Of a stretch of 28,515 bases of DNA, positions 1 through 6,145 are shown one piece after another. Every line of letters starts with the position of its first letter. Positions within the stretch are counted from its first letter, which is position 1. The notes beneath the pieces were generated by a model that did no database searches, had not been told where the DNA came from, and was given only the letters and a program-made list of their open reading frames with translations. The DNA is taken from the IMG/VR virus record IMGVR_UViG_3300033064_001671, positions 1 to 28,515 of that record, one strand, 5' to 3'. Source of the DNA: a virus. The position numbers and the translations under genes are program-made.

Positions 1-2
1 AG

Positions 3-305
3 TTGCTAACCAAGGCTGTGCTGGCGAAGTTCCCGAAGTGGAGATCGACGGACGGACAGGGCGGCGATGCGGCTGTCGTCGTCAAGTTCTTCACACCCGA
101 TTCAAACTGGACGTGGTACGCCACGGAGTTTGACGGCGAGGACACGTTCTTCGGTCTGGTCGAGGGGTTCGAGAAGGAGTTTGGATACTTCTCGCTGACC
201 GAACTGGCTGGCGCGAAGGGCCCGATGGGTCTGAGCGTCGAGCGCGACAGATACTTCGGGTTCGGCAAGACCCTGCGCGACGTGGCCCCGAAGAAGTTCG
301 ACTGA
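3..305 (+). CDS. DUF2958-like protein, 5' end cut by window edge
   Basis: The 100 visible residues match the DUF2958 pattern seen in phages and plasmids. The run KFFTPDSNWTWYATEFDGED leads into FFGLVEGFEKEFGYFSL and then the conserved LSVERDRYFG end. The molecular function of DUF2958 is unknown; members sit in mobile-element gene clusters. The frame is open to the window edge. A TTG at position 3 could be a start, but family members normally have a short N-terminal extension before this point, so I treat the gene as partial. It is followed by two small hairpins and then a run of short genes on the same strand. Confidence 0.75.
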   Translation: MLTKAVLAKFPKWRSTDGQGGDAAVVVKFFTPDSNWTWYATEFDGEDTFFGLVEGFEKEFGYFSLTELAGAKGPMGLSVERDRYFGFGKTLRDVAPKKFD

Positions 306-312
306 AACGATT

Positions 313-360
313 CAGACCGGGCTGCGAAAGCCGTCCGGTCTGGTCAGGGCAATCCTGCCC
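313..360 (+). other. Two tandem intercistronic hairpins
   Basis: CAGACCGG (313-320) pairs perfectly with CCGGTCTG (335-342), and GGGCA (347-351) pairs with TGCCC (356-360). Neither is followed by a run of T, so they do not look like intrinsic terminators. They lie between the DUF2958 stop and the ribosome site of the next gene. They could stabilise or process the mRNA; that role is inference. Confidence 0.5.
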
Positions 361-375
361 ACAGGAGGAAGAGAA

Positions 376-576
376 ATGCCAGCACGAATCAAATTGATTA
401 CCCGCAAGGGCACCTACTACTGGAGCGAAGAGAAGCTCGCCAAGGAGTGGGCGGAACAGAACGGCTGGCCGACAGACCGCATCATTCCGTACGGATACGG
501 ATACGCCGTGCAGTGCGGGCCGTCTGGCAATTACGCCGGTCCCGACACGGTGCCGACACCTTACAAAGGAGGATAG
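376..576 (+). CDS. Small hypothetical phage protein (66 aa)
   Basis: Start ATG is preceded by CAGGAGGAAGAGAA, an ideal ribosome site. The protein is short and aromatic-rich, with YYW near residue 15 and a YGYGYA stretch around residue 40, then a Pro/Gly-rich tail. No membrane segment or metal-binding motif is visible. I do not recognise the family. It is followed two bases later by the next gene, whose ribosome site AAAGGAGG overlaps its 3' end, so the two are probably translated together. Confidence 0.7.
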   Translation: MPARIKLITRKGTYYWSEEKLAKEWAEQNGWPTDRIIPYGYGYAVQCGPSGNYAGPDTVPTPYKGG

Positions 577-578
577 CA

Positions 579-785
579 ATGACCGGAGAGAAGAGAGCGA
601 AGCTACTCAGTCTCACGCAAGACCTACTGACGCTGCGGAAGCACACGACGCTGACGCCGCGCCAGCTTGCCACTGGACTGCAAGCGGCTGAGAGGGCGTA
701 CGGGTTCTATCACACGTTCGCAGGAGCGGAGAAGTCTCTGCTCTGGGCGGCGAAGACGGGGCTGAGAGCGGCACACAGAGCGTGA
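579..785 (+). CDS. Small hypothetical helical protein (68 aa)
   Basis: The ATG at 579 follows AAAGGAGGATAGCA. The protein is basic and predicted mainly helical: KRAKLLSLTQDLLTLRKH, then TPRQLATGLQAAERAYGF. No catalytic or zinc motif is present and the family is not recognised. It sits in the left-end run of short same-strand genes upstream of the promoter at 1163. Confidence 0.65.
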   Translation: MTGEKRAKLLSLTQDLLTLRKHTTLTPRQLATGLQAAERAYGFYHTFAGAEKSLLWAAKTGLRAAHRA

Positions 786-798
786 AGGAGGAAGACAG

Positions 799-1002
799 AT
801 GCCTACGTATCGAGAGGAATGGAAAGAGAAACGAATCGCTCAGGGCTACAGCAGAGAACCGTACACGAAGTTCACCTGTACGGTCTGCAAGAAGAAACCC
901 GCCCTGTTCCATTACCCGTACATCGAGGACGCTCAGAACACATACGCGCCGCTGGTAGCCTGCTGGGATTGTTTCGGCGGCGTGTTCGCGGGCGAGCGCT
1001 AG
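799..1002 (+). CDS. Small zinc-finger-like protein (67 aa)
   Basis: The start ATG follows AAGGAGGAAGACAG. Two Cys pairs, CTVC (residues 27-30) and CWDC (residues 55-58), separated by 24 residues, form a probable four-Cys zinc site. The N-terminus is basic (REEWKEKRIAQGY). Such small treble-clef or ribbon proteins are common in phage accessory regions, often with unknown or nucleic-acid-binding roles. This is the last gene before the long gene-free regulatory stretch. Confidence 0.7.
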   Translation: MPTYREEWKEKRIAQGYSREPYTKFTCTVCKKKPALFHYPYIEDAQNTYAPLVACWDCFGGVFAGER

Positions 1003-1012
1003 CACCAGCAGC

Positions 1013-1045
1013 GGCGGCAGAGCGTGAAAGGGCTTTGCTGCTGCC
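1013..1045 (+). other. Hairpin downstream of the 799-1002 gene
   Basis: GGCGGCAG (1013-1020) can pair with CTGCTGCC (1038-1045) using one G-U pair, and AGC (1021-1023) with GCT (1032-1034). There is no following T-run, so termination is uncertain. The rest of 1046-1162 shows no gene or clear signal; it becomes AT-richer toward the promoter. Confidence 0.35.
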
Positions 1046-1162
1046 ATACGTCAAAACGAATCGACCAACTGTTTTGAATGGGCACTCCCAAGCCGACACA
1101 ACTCCTTTGGCATCAACGCACTATGTCACCAAGAAAAGATTGCTATTTGCTTGGTTTACGCT

Positions 1163-1191
1163 TTGACAAACACTTGAAAGTGTGATATATT
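1163..1191 (+). promoter_or_regulatory. Strong sigma70-type promoter of the left operon
   Basis: The -35 box TTGACA (1163-1168) is a perfect consensus. The spacer is 17 bases. The -10 box TATATT (1186-1191) matches consensus at five of six positions. The surrounding sequence is AT-rich compared with flanking coding DNA. Transcription should begin near 1198 and could continue to the terminator at 7050-7100, giving a message of about 5.9 kb. Confidence 0.85.
1170..1183 (+). promoter_or_regulatory. Palindromic operator candidate inside the promoter spacer
   Basis: ACACTT and AAGTGT form a perfect 6+6 inverted repeat around a GA centre, lying entirely between the -35 and -10 boxes. A dimeric repressor bound here would block RNA polymerase. 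No cognate repressor can be assigned; the HTH proteins at 16832-17485 and 22961-23170 are the only visible candidates in the window. Confidence 0.5.
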
Positions 1192-1197
1192 ACTACT

Positions 1198-1535
1198 GTT
1201 GAGTTAGTTGTTCTTTGAAAAACGATCTGAGTCAGAGCGAGGCGGCGACACGAGGCAGGGGCCGCGAGAAACTCGAAAAACCCAAAGCTCTGTAAAACTC
1301 AGCACGGGCCGATCACCGCGGGACGCCCGTTGAAGACTGCCGAAGGGTAACCGAGTAGAATCTGGGAACTGAGTCGAGACCTGTCCTTCTCAGACGCCGA
1401 TTCGCCGCATCGGGTGACCGGACGCGGGAACGATTTCAAATACCAAATCAGCGGGTCGCCGCGTGAGCGGTCGCCCGCTGCCATTCATTGTCTTCACCTT
1501 ACTGTCAATGCGGTTCACTTCTTGGAGGAAGTACA
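1198..1535 (+). ncRNA. Structured untranslated leader RNA (about 340 nt)
   Basis: No ribosome-site-preceded frame is visible between the promoter and the gene at 1536. The RNA contains a 12-pair stem (1227-1238 with 1287-1302, four-base bulge), a stem ACGGGC/GCCCGT (1304-1309 with 1325-1330), CTGAG/CTCAG (1369-1373 with 1389-1393), CCGAT/ATCGG (1397-1401 with 1409-1413) and a long hairpin with a GTGA tetraloop (1449-1480). No known riboswitch or ncRNA family was recognised. It may be a cis-acting antitermination or attenuation leader, or the source of a separate small RNA. Confidence 0.55.
1209..1221 (+). promoter_or_regulatory. boxA-like antitermination element
   Basis: TGTTCTTTGAAAA begins about 11 bases after the predicted transcription start. 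It closely resembles the boxA element of bacterial rRNA leaders (TGTTCTTTGAAAAC type), which the NusB/NusE complex binds to make RNA polymerase resistant to termination. Its placement directly downstream of a strong promoter and ahead of hairpin-rich RNA fits processive antitermination of a long operon. The match is seen in sequence; function is inferred. Confidence 0.6.
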
Positions 1536-1811
1536 ATGGCAAGTCAGAGTAAGAAAGGGCAGGCCAATCTGTTGGAGATTGTCGAGGCGACGGCGCGTCG
1601 GTTGCACAATTCGTCCGACGCTTTCGTTGACTACAAGGATGCACTCGCCGCCGCGGTCGCTGCTGGCAAGGGCGACGTGGGTGTGTGGAAGCACAGCGGC
1701 GTCTTCGAGCGTGTTGCGTTCAGAGCGCAACTCGACGGGCTGCTGGAAGCAAAGCGCGGCTTGCAGCGCGGGCAGGTGCTCGTGCGGTCCTTGCAGTGGG
1801 AACAGGTCTGA
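1536..1811 (+). CDS. Hypothetical helical protein (91 aa), first gene after the leader
   Basis: The ATG at 1536 follows TTGGAGGAAGTACA, and an upstream in-frame start lacks a ribosome site. The protein is largely helical and charged, with NLLEIVEATARRLHNSSDAF near the N-terminus and an Ala-rich middle. It lacks Cys motifs and membrane segments. It is the first gene of the promoter-boxA operon and precedes the amidoligase gene with a similar ribosome-site module. No family is recognised. Confidence 0.7.
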   Translation: MASQSKKGQANLLEIVEATARRLHNSSDAFVDYKDALAAAVAAGKGDVGVWKHSGVFERVAFRAQLDGLLEAKRGLQRGQVLVRSLQWEQV

Positions 1812-1859
1812 CCAGTTTGCATTGGCGTTCACTACAACATCGTGTCAGGAGGAAGTACG

Positions 1860-2663
1860 ATGGGAATCAACGCATACGGAATTCATCCTTACGGCTATCG
1901 CCCCCGCACATGGGTGTTCAAGAAAGCCGCCCGTGAGGAACGCGGCGGTCGATACTTCGGTATCGAGCTTGAGATCGACAAGGGCACGGACGCAGAACTG
2001 CCCAACACTCTCGAACAGGGCAGCAGCGACTTCTACTTTACCCACGACGGCTCGCTCGACGCGCCCGAAGGGTACAGCGCCGAGTTGACGACCCAGCCCT
2101 GCTCGCTCCGTTATCACAAGGAGAAGTTCGGGTGGGACGCGGTGTTGCTGGCCCTCCGCAACGGCGGCTACAAGGGTCACAAGACCGAGACCTACAACAA
2201 GGGCGAAGGCACGTCCGGCATCCACATCACGACGGGCCGCAGATTGCTCGACGACGATGGCTGGGGCAAGGTCGCCCTTCTCATCTACCGAGCACGCAGC
2301 CGTGTCGAGCAGTTCTCACGCCGGAAGAGTGGCCGCTACCGTTGCTACAAAACCGTGACCGAAAGCGCCAAGCGATTCCCCGCGGCCTACCTCGTGAACA
2401 ATTCGGGCCACGGCGATGCGATCAACTTCAAGGCGCAGGCGGTCGAGTTCCGGGTGTTCCGGAGCACGCTCAACCACGCAACGCTGCTGGCAAGCATCGA
2501 GTTCGTCCACGCGCTCATCGGGTGGGCCGACACGGTGACGGTGGGTGTGGCCGCGACGCTGCGCGCCGACGCTCTGTGGAAGACGTTCACCGATTTCGTC
2601 CTCGCTCAGGACGAATACGATTACCTGCCCAAGTATCTCAAGCACTTGGGTCTGACCAACTAA
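1860..2663 (+). CDS. Phage amidoligase (COOH-NH2 ligase, Amidoligase_2-like)
   Basis: The 267-residue protein carries the ordered motifs of the amidoligase family, which has a glutamine-synthetase/ATP-grasp-like active site that joins carboxyl and amino groups with ATP. Visible motifs are FGIELEID (33-40), HDGSL (62-66), ELTTQPCSLRYH (75-86), GIHITT (120-125) and EFRVFRSTLN (196-205); the acidic and His residues in them are typical metal/ATP ligands. The start at 1860 is chosen for its CAGGAGGAAGTACG ribosome site. The next gene is a class II glutamine amidotransferase, the pairing described for phage amidoligases by comparative genomics. The substrate is unknown; peptide tagging or cell-wall modification are possibilities. 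Confidence 0.85.
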   Translation: MGINAYGIHPYGYRPRTWVFKKAAREERGGRYFGIELEIDKGTDAELPNTLEQGSSDFYFTHDGSLDAPEGYSAELTTQPCSLRYHKEKFGWDAVLLALRNGGYKGHKTETYNKGEGTSGIHITTGRRLLDDDGWGKVALLIYRARSRVEQFSRRKSGRYRCYKTVTESAKRFPAAYLVNNSGHGDAINFKAQAVEFRVFRSTLNHATLLASIEFVHALIGWADTVTVGVAATLRADALWKTFTDFVLAQDEYDYLPKYLKHLGLTN

Positions 2664-2681
2664 CGCAGAAAGGAGATGACT

Positions 2682-3455
2682 ATGTGCGTGATAGCAGTCA
2701 AGAAGAGGGGTGTCGCGCTGCCGAACGGCGACACTTTGCGTGCATGCTTCGACGCAAATCCTGACGGCACGGGCTACATGGTCGCGCGCGGCGGTCAGGT
2801 CCACATTCGGAAGGGGTTCATGACGCTCGACGACCTGCTCGCCGATCTCAAGACGTTCAACGTCAGCAAGCGGGACGCGCTCGTGCTCCACTTCCGAATC
2901 GCAACGCACGGCGGCATCAGCAAGGCGACAACGCACCCGTTCCCCGTCGCCGCGTCCTACAAGACGATGCGTCTGCTGAATCAGTCCGTCGATCTCGCCA
3001 TCGCCCACAACGGGGTCTTGGATTTGGATTCTGGCAGCGACAAGGCCAGTGATTCAATGGCTCTCGCCAAGGCGCTGCACAACAACCCGTCGATGCTGAA
3101 CGGCGACGGCAAACTGCTCGAACTCGCCATCAGTGGCAGCCGAGTGGTCAGTCTCGACGGCAGCGGCACGTTGCGCCTGTTCGGCCGCGGCTGGTCGAAG
3201 GAGAAGTGCGTCTCGTACAGCAACAGCCACTGGGTTCGCTGGCTGCCGAAGAAGACGGTGGCGACCCCAAAGAAGTACAGGACCGTGACGCCTATCCGAA
3301 TCGCGGTGCAAAAGCTCAACACGCACGTTCGCAAGAACGTGGAGAAACGAGCGGAGGCGATTCGTGAGAAGTGGGACCGGGAAGGGAAACCTGACGGTGC
3401 TCAGTTGGATGCGGACACGCTCGAATGGTTCCGCAGAAACGAGTACTGGCAGTAG
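2682..3455 (+). CDS. Class II glutamine amidotransferase (Ntn hydrolase)
   Basis: Two ATGs lie close together. The first abuts AAAGGAG with no spacing, whereas the second, at 2682, has six bases of spacing and places Cys at residue 2, the N-terminal nucleophile required in this family. Supporting motifs are MCVIAVKK, NPDGTGYM (26-33), LHFRIATHG (69-77), HPFP (85-88) and AIAHNGVL (106-113). Such domains release ammonia from glutamine, usually for a partner synthetase. No synthetase domain is fused, but the amidoligase lies 18 bases upstream. The C-terminal third is basic and helical, without a recognised domain. Confidence 0.87.
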   Translation: MCVIAVKKRGVALPNGDTLRACFDANPDGTGYMVARGGQVHIRKGFMTLDDLLADLKTFNVSKRDALVLHFRIATHGGISKATTHPFPVAASYKTMRLLNQSVDLAIAHNGVLDLDSGSDKASDSMALAKALHNNPSMLNGDGKLLELAISGSRVVSLDGSGTLRLFGRGWSKEKCVSYSNSHWVRWLPKKTVATPKKYRTVTPIRIAVQKLNTHVRKNVEKRAEAIREKWDREGKPDGAQLDADTLEWFRRNEYWQ

Positions 3456-3462
3456 CAATCAC

Positions 3463-3489
3463 GGGTGGCCGTCGATGAGGCGGCCGCCC
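3463..3489 (+). other. Intercistronic hairpin
   Basis: GGGTGGCCG (3463-3471) pairs over nine positions, with one G-U pair, with CGGCCGCCC (3481-3489). It starts just after the amidotransferase stop. The following bases are TAACTCGG, so a classical terminator is unlikely. It may separate or stabilise mRNA segments. Confidence 0.5.
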
Positions 3490-3507
3490 TAACTCGGAGG
3501 AAGTGCA

Positions 3508-3963
3508 ATGCCTTATACGCCGAACTACCCGGCAGACGGGGCGACGTGCATCGACGACAATCTCAAGTACAGGAGCGCGACGACCGATGCCGTCGATGTG
3601 TTCAAGCGGTCGCACCCGTACCGCGGCACGCTGGTCGAGCGCAAGCGGAAGTTCCGCTCGCTGCACCGCAAACTCAACGCCGTCTACGGCAGACGCACCA
3701 AGCTGAATACACGTCTGGTCGATGGCGAGGGACACAGCGGCTCAAGCAACTACTCACCGCACGACGACAGAATCACGCTGAGTGGCAAGCTGTCCGTCGT
3801 GACCTACCTGCACGAGTACGCGCACGCGCTCGGGCGCGACGAACGCGGCGCCTGCCGCTGGTCACTGAACCTGTTCAAGCGCGCATTCCCGCGCTCGTTC
3901 GCAAGAGTGCACTTCGACGGTCACTGCCTGATCGCCCAGCAAGCGGCGACGGCAGCCAGTTAG
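3508..3963 (+). CDS. Zincin-like metallopeptidase
   Basis: The start follows CGGAGGAAGTGCA. The 151-residue protein contains HEYAHALGRDE (102-112), an HExxHxxGxxE arrangement: two His ligands, the catalytic Glu, and Glu112 as the likely third ligand. This points to a zinc-dependent peptidase fold. The N-terminal 60 residues are basic and Arg/Lys-rich. There is no signal peptide, so it should act in the cytoplasm or be carried elsewhere. It belongs to the same operon as the amidoligase and amidotransferase and could cleave a peptide or linkage made by them, but no substrate is visible. Confidence 0.75.
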   Translation: MPYTPNYPADGATCIDDNLKYRSATTDAVDVFKRSHPYRGTLVERKRKFRSLHRKLNAVYGRRTKLNTRLVDGEGHSGSSNYSPHDDRITLSGKLSVVTYLHEYAHALGRDERGACRWSLNLFKRAFPRSFARVHFDGHCLIAQQAATAAS

Positions 3964-3974
3964 GAGGAAGTAAG

Positions 3975-4190
3975 ATGAAGTTCAAGAGCAAGATCGATGT
4001 CGCCAGAGCGCACTGTGCGAACTGGCGCAGCAGCGGAAAGGACTGCCTGTTCGACAAGCCCTGCGAACCGGCCAAGTGCGACTACTTCAAGGGCGTAGTC
4101 ACACGCTGCGCCGAGATCGCGGCGACTGAGACCGGTCGCAAGAGCTACAAGCACAAATACCATCAGAACAAAAAGGAGGAAGACGAATGA
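3975..4190 (+). CDS. Small Cys-rich protein (71 aa)
   Basis: The ATG at 3975 follows TAGGAGGAAGTAAG, whose TAG is the stop of the zincin gene. Five Cys residues occur (CANW, CLFDKPCEPAKC, and one in VVTRC), suggesting a metal-binding or disulfide-stabilised knuckle. The C-terminus is strongly charged (HKYHQNKKEEDE). The stop overlaps the ATG of the next gene (ATGA), indicating translational coupling. No family is recognised. Confidence 0.7.
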   Translation: MKFKSKIDVARAHCANWRSSGKDCLFDKPCEPAKCDYFKGVVTRCAEIAATETGRKSYKHKYHQNKKEEDE

Positions 4191-4351
4191 ACCGGAAGTG
4201 GAACATCATCATAGGGTTTACAATAATGCTTGTTCTGAGCATTTTGTTCGCATTCTGTTATTTCACTGTGGCCAACGCCATAAAACACGGAGGTGTGAAG
4301 GGAGTAGTCAACCAACTCTGGCACGGGGAAAACCAATACAAGGGTGATTGA
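4187..4351 (+). CDS. Small single-pass membrane protein (54 aa)
   Basis: This short frame starts with ATG overlapping the previous stop (ATGA) and has AAAAGGAGGAAGACGA just upstream. A basic start (MNRKW) is followed by a hydrophobic helix of about 20 residues (IIIGFTIMLVLSILFAFCYF) and a polar C-terminal tail. A one-pass inner membrane protein with its N-terminus inside is expected. Size alone would permit a holin or an inhibitor role, but nothing specific supports either. Confidence 0.65.
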   Translation: MNRKWNIIIGFTIMLVLSILFAFCYFTVANAIKHGGVKGVVNQLWHGENQYKGD

Positions 4352-4363
4352 AAGGAGGCGCCC

Positions 4364-4546
4364 GTGAGACAGGACAGGCTGCAACGGTACTGTATGATCT
4401 GTGGGCAACTCATCGGGGTCATCACCGACTCGATGTGGCGGCGCATGTATCACTGTTGCGAGGACAAAGGCTGTCTGGTGCTCTACGAGGCCAGACTGGG
4501 ACTTGGAAAGGAGACTGGAAATGGCTGCAAACCTAGACAGACGTGA
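4364..4546 (+). CDS. Small zinc-finger-like protein, GTG start (60 aa)
   Basis: GTG at 4364 is preceded by AAAGGAGGCGCCC. A CMIC pair (residues 10-13), a CC pair at about 31-32 and a further Cys at about 37 suggest a zinc-binding fold around an aromatic-rich core. The 3' end overlaps the DUF932 gene by 26 bases in another frame, so the last residues are read over that gene's start. Family unknown. Confidence 0.6.
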   Translation: MRQDRLQRYCMICGQLIGVITDSMWRRMYHCCEDKGCLVLYEARLGLGKETGNGCKPRQT

Positions 4547-5534
4547 GAACGGCGAGGCCGCAGTTTTTGTAGTAGGCGAGCCCGCGTGGCACGGCGAGGG
4601 AATGGTGTTCGATCACCCGCCAACGCTCGTCGAGGCAATCGAGACAAGCGGACTCGACTTCGAAGTAGAGAAGGAGCCGCTCGTCGTCCACCGCGTTGAC
4701 AACGCGCGCGACATCGACGAGAGATTTGAGGTTCCCAACAAGTTCCTGACCGTGAGAACGGACAGGACGGGCGCGGACTCGGTGCTCGGCGTCGTGGGCA
4801 AGACGTACCATGTGGTCAGCAACAAGAACGCATGGGACTTCTTCGATCACGCGGTCGAGGCGGGCGACGTGGTGCTCGAATCGGCGGGAGCGCTCGACGG
4901 CGGGCGTACCTCGTGGATTCTCGCCAAGCTGCCCGAGGTCGTCAAGATCGGGCGGGACATCAGCGAGCCGTATGTGCTGCTGTCCAACTCGTTCGACGGC
5001 TCCCGTCCGGTCATCGCCGGGTTCAATGCCGTTCGCGTGGTCTGCCAGAACACGCACAACATGGCGTTCGCCTCGATGGCGGCCGCCGGCAACCAGATTC
5101 GCATTCGCCACTGCGCGTCTGCGCACGAGAAGCTGCGCGAGGCGAAGCGCGTCCTGCTGCACGCCAAGGCATACTACGAAGCGTACGCAGAGGCGGGCAC
5201 CGCAATGCTGGAGACACGCATCACCGGCCAGCAACTGCACGGCTACTTCGAGACACTGTACCCGGACCCCGCTCCGAACGTGAAGACGAACCGTGTCAAT
5301 CAGCGTGCGGCGAACGTCCGAGACACGCTCGAAGACCTACACAGCACCGGGCCGGGTGCCGAGCGGATTCGCGGAACAGCGTGGGGCGCGTTCAACGCCG
5401 TCAGCCGTTTCGCCGATCACGGCATGGCTCTGCGCGACTCGACCAGCAACACCAAGAACATCTGGTTCGGTGCTGGCAGCCGTCTCAAGCAACGCGCGTT
5501 CGACAACGCGCTCGCTCTCGTCAAAGTCGCCTAG
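4521..5534 (+). CDS. DUF932 / phage-plasmid-like protein (TIGR03299-type)
   Basis: The 337-residue protein matches DUF932. PAWHGEG near residue 21 opens the domain, followed by LGVVGKTYHVVSNKNAWDFF, a glycine-rich AGALDGGR segment, SFDGSRPVIAGF, the hallmark VRVVCQNTHNMA and IRHCASAHEKL. Start 4521 has GGAAAGGAGACTGGAA upstream; the longer frame reads through the previous gene. DUF932 proteins are common in phages and plasmids. Their activity is unknown, though they are often near DNA-metabolism or anti-defence genes. The stop codon lies within a perfect 7-pair hairpin that opens the next intergenic region. Confidence 0.87.
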   Translation: MAANLDRRENGEAAVFVVGEPAWHGEGMVFDHPPTLVEAIETSGLDFEVEKEPLVVHRVDNARDIDERFEVPNKFLTVRTDRTGADSVLGVVGKTYHVVSNKNAWDFFDHAVEAGDVVLESAGALDGGRTSWILAKLPEVVKIGRDISEPYVLLSNSFDGSRPVIAGFNAVRVVCQNTHNMAFASMAAAGNQIRIRHCASAHEKLREAKRVLLHAKAYYEAYAEAGTAMLETRITGQQLHGYFETLYPDPAPNVKTNRVNQRAANVRDTLEDLHSTGPGAERIRGTAWGAFNAVSRFADHGMALRDSTSNTKNIWFGAGSRLKQRAFDNALALVKVA

Positions 5535-5673
5535 CACATTTTGGCTAGGCAGTCAACAATGGCCAAGTGAAGGGAGGTACAGCAAATGAGGTAGAACGAA
5601 ATAAGGCCCACCCGCGGTCTAGCAGATCGTGGGTGGGACCATCTGACAAAGCGTCTGGCGTGTCACCAGACGC
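5529..5673 (+). other. Three stacked hairpins after the DUF932 gene
   Basis: Perfect or near-perfect stems are GCCTAGC/GCTAGGC (5529-5535 with 5544-5550, containing the DUF932 stop), CCCACCC/GGGTGGG (5607-5613 with 5631-5637) and GCGTCTGG/CCAGACGC (5651-5658 with 5666-5673). None is followed by a T-run. The 5535-5781 gap therefore looks like a folded noncoding segment rather than decayed coding DNA. It could be a boxA-dependent attenuation site, an RNA-processing site or an independent RNA. Confidence 0.55.
5586..5594 (+). other. Possible two-codon minigene (ATG-AGG-TAG)
   Basis: The triplets ATG AGG TAG are preceded at optimal distance by AAGGGAGGT (GGAGG then eight bases). Phage lambda bar minigenes have the same layout: a ribosome site, two codons and a stop; they cause peptidyl-tRNA drop-off. 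Here the second codon is a rare Arg codon. The frame lies between hairpins one and two. It may be coincidental. Confidence 0.3.
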
Positions 5674-5781
5674 ACCCAGTTGCTGCCTAAGCCACTGCAC
5701 CACACCCACCTGACTGATTACACGAGAAAGGAGCAGATGTCAGCAGGCGTAAGCACAGACCACCAGACAAGGAGAGAAGAA

Positions 5782-6006
5782 ATGAGAACCACAGAGCTTG
5801 CATCTCAGATTATTCTATCGGACGCGACGCCCGGGCAAAAGTCGGAAATGCTGCGTGCGCTCGACAGAATCGCAACCGACCACCTCGGTATCGTCACCGC
5901 AGAAGCGGCGAGGACCGGTCGGTATCTGACACGAATCAGGAGGATTCTCGATGATAAAGGCAACTGGCACGACAAATTGTTTGTCGTCCGTAGAGCCGTT
6001 TCTTGA
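5782..6006 (+). CDS. Hypothetical protein (74 aa)
   Basis: The chosen ATG at 5782 has AAGGAG seven bases upstream. An in-frame ATG at 5737 also has AAAGGAG but only three bases of spacing, so it is less likely, though a longer 89-residue form is possible. The protein is helical (TTELASQIILSD, EMLRALDRIATDHLG) with a basic C-terminus (YLTRIRRILDDKGNWHDKLF). No family is recognised. Confidence 0.65.
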   Translation: MRTTELASQIILSDATPGQKSEMLRALDRIATDHLGIVTAEAARTGRYLTRIRRILDDKGNWHDKLFVVRRAVS

Positions 6007-6019
6007 GACAGTGGGAAAA

Positions 6020-6130
6020 ATGGTCAGAGTCGCACTTCTGGCCGAATGCAAAAACGAGTGGGTCGGTGCGGCGCGTCAAGCATTCGCTCTGTTCGGCCTG
6101 TTGGTGTTCCTCAAGATCATCACACAATAA
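6020..6130 (+). CDS. Very small membrane-associated protein (36 aa)
   Basis: ATG at 6020 opens a 36-codon frame between two real genes. A short charged N-terminus (ECKNEW) precedes a hydrophobic stretch (AFALFGLLVFLKIIT) long enough for one membrane helix. The ribosome site is poor (GTGGGAAAA); an in-frame GTG at 6011 is an alternative start. It ends 15 bases before the next gene. Existence is plausible but unproven. Confidence 0.4.
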   Translation: MVRVALLAECKNEWVGAARQAFALFGLLVFLKIITQ

Positions 6131-6145
6131 GAAAGGAGTAGCGAC

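Noticed and set aside
1013-1045. Hairpin read as a terminator of the first four genes
   Set aside because: No T-run follows, and pairing needs a G-U pair and an internal loop; listed only as a hairpin.
5737-5782. Alternative start at 5737 for the 5782-6006 gene
   Set aside because: Its Shine-Dalgarno is only three bases from ATG; the 5782 start has better spacing. A longer isoform cannot be excluded.
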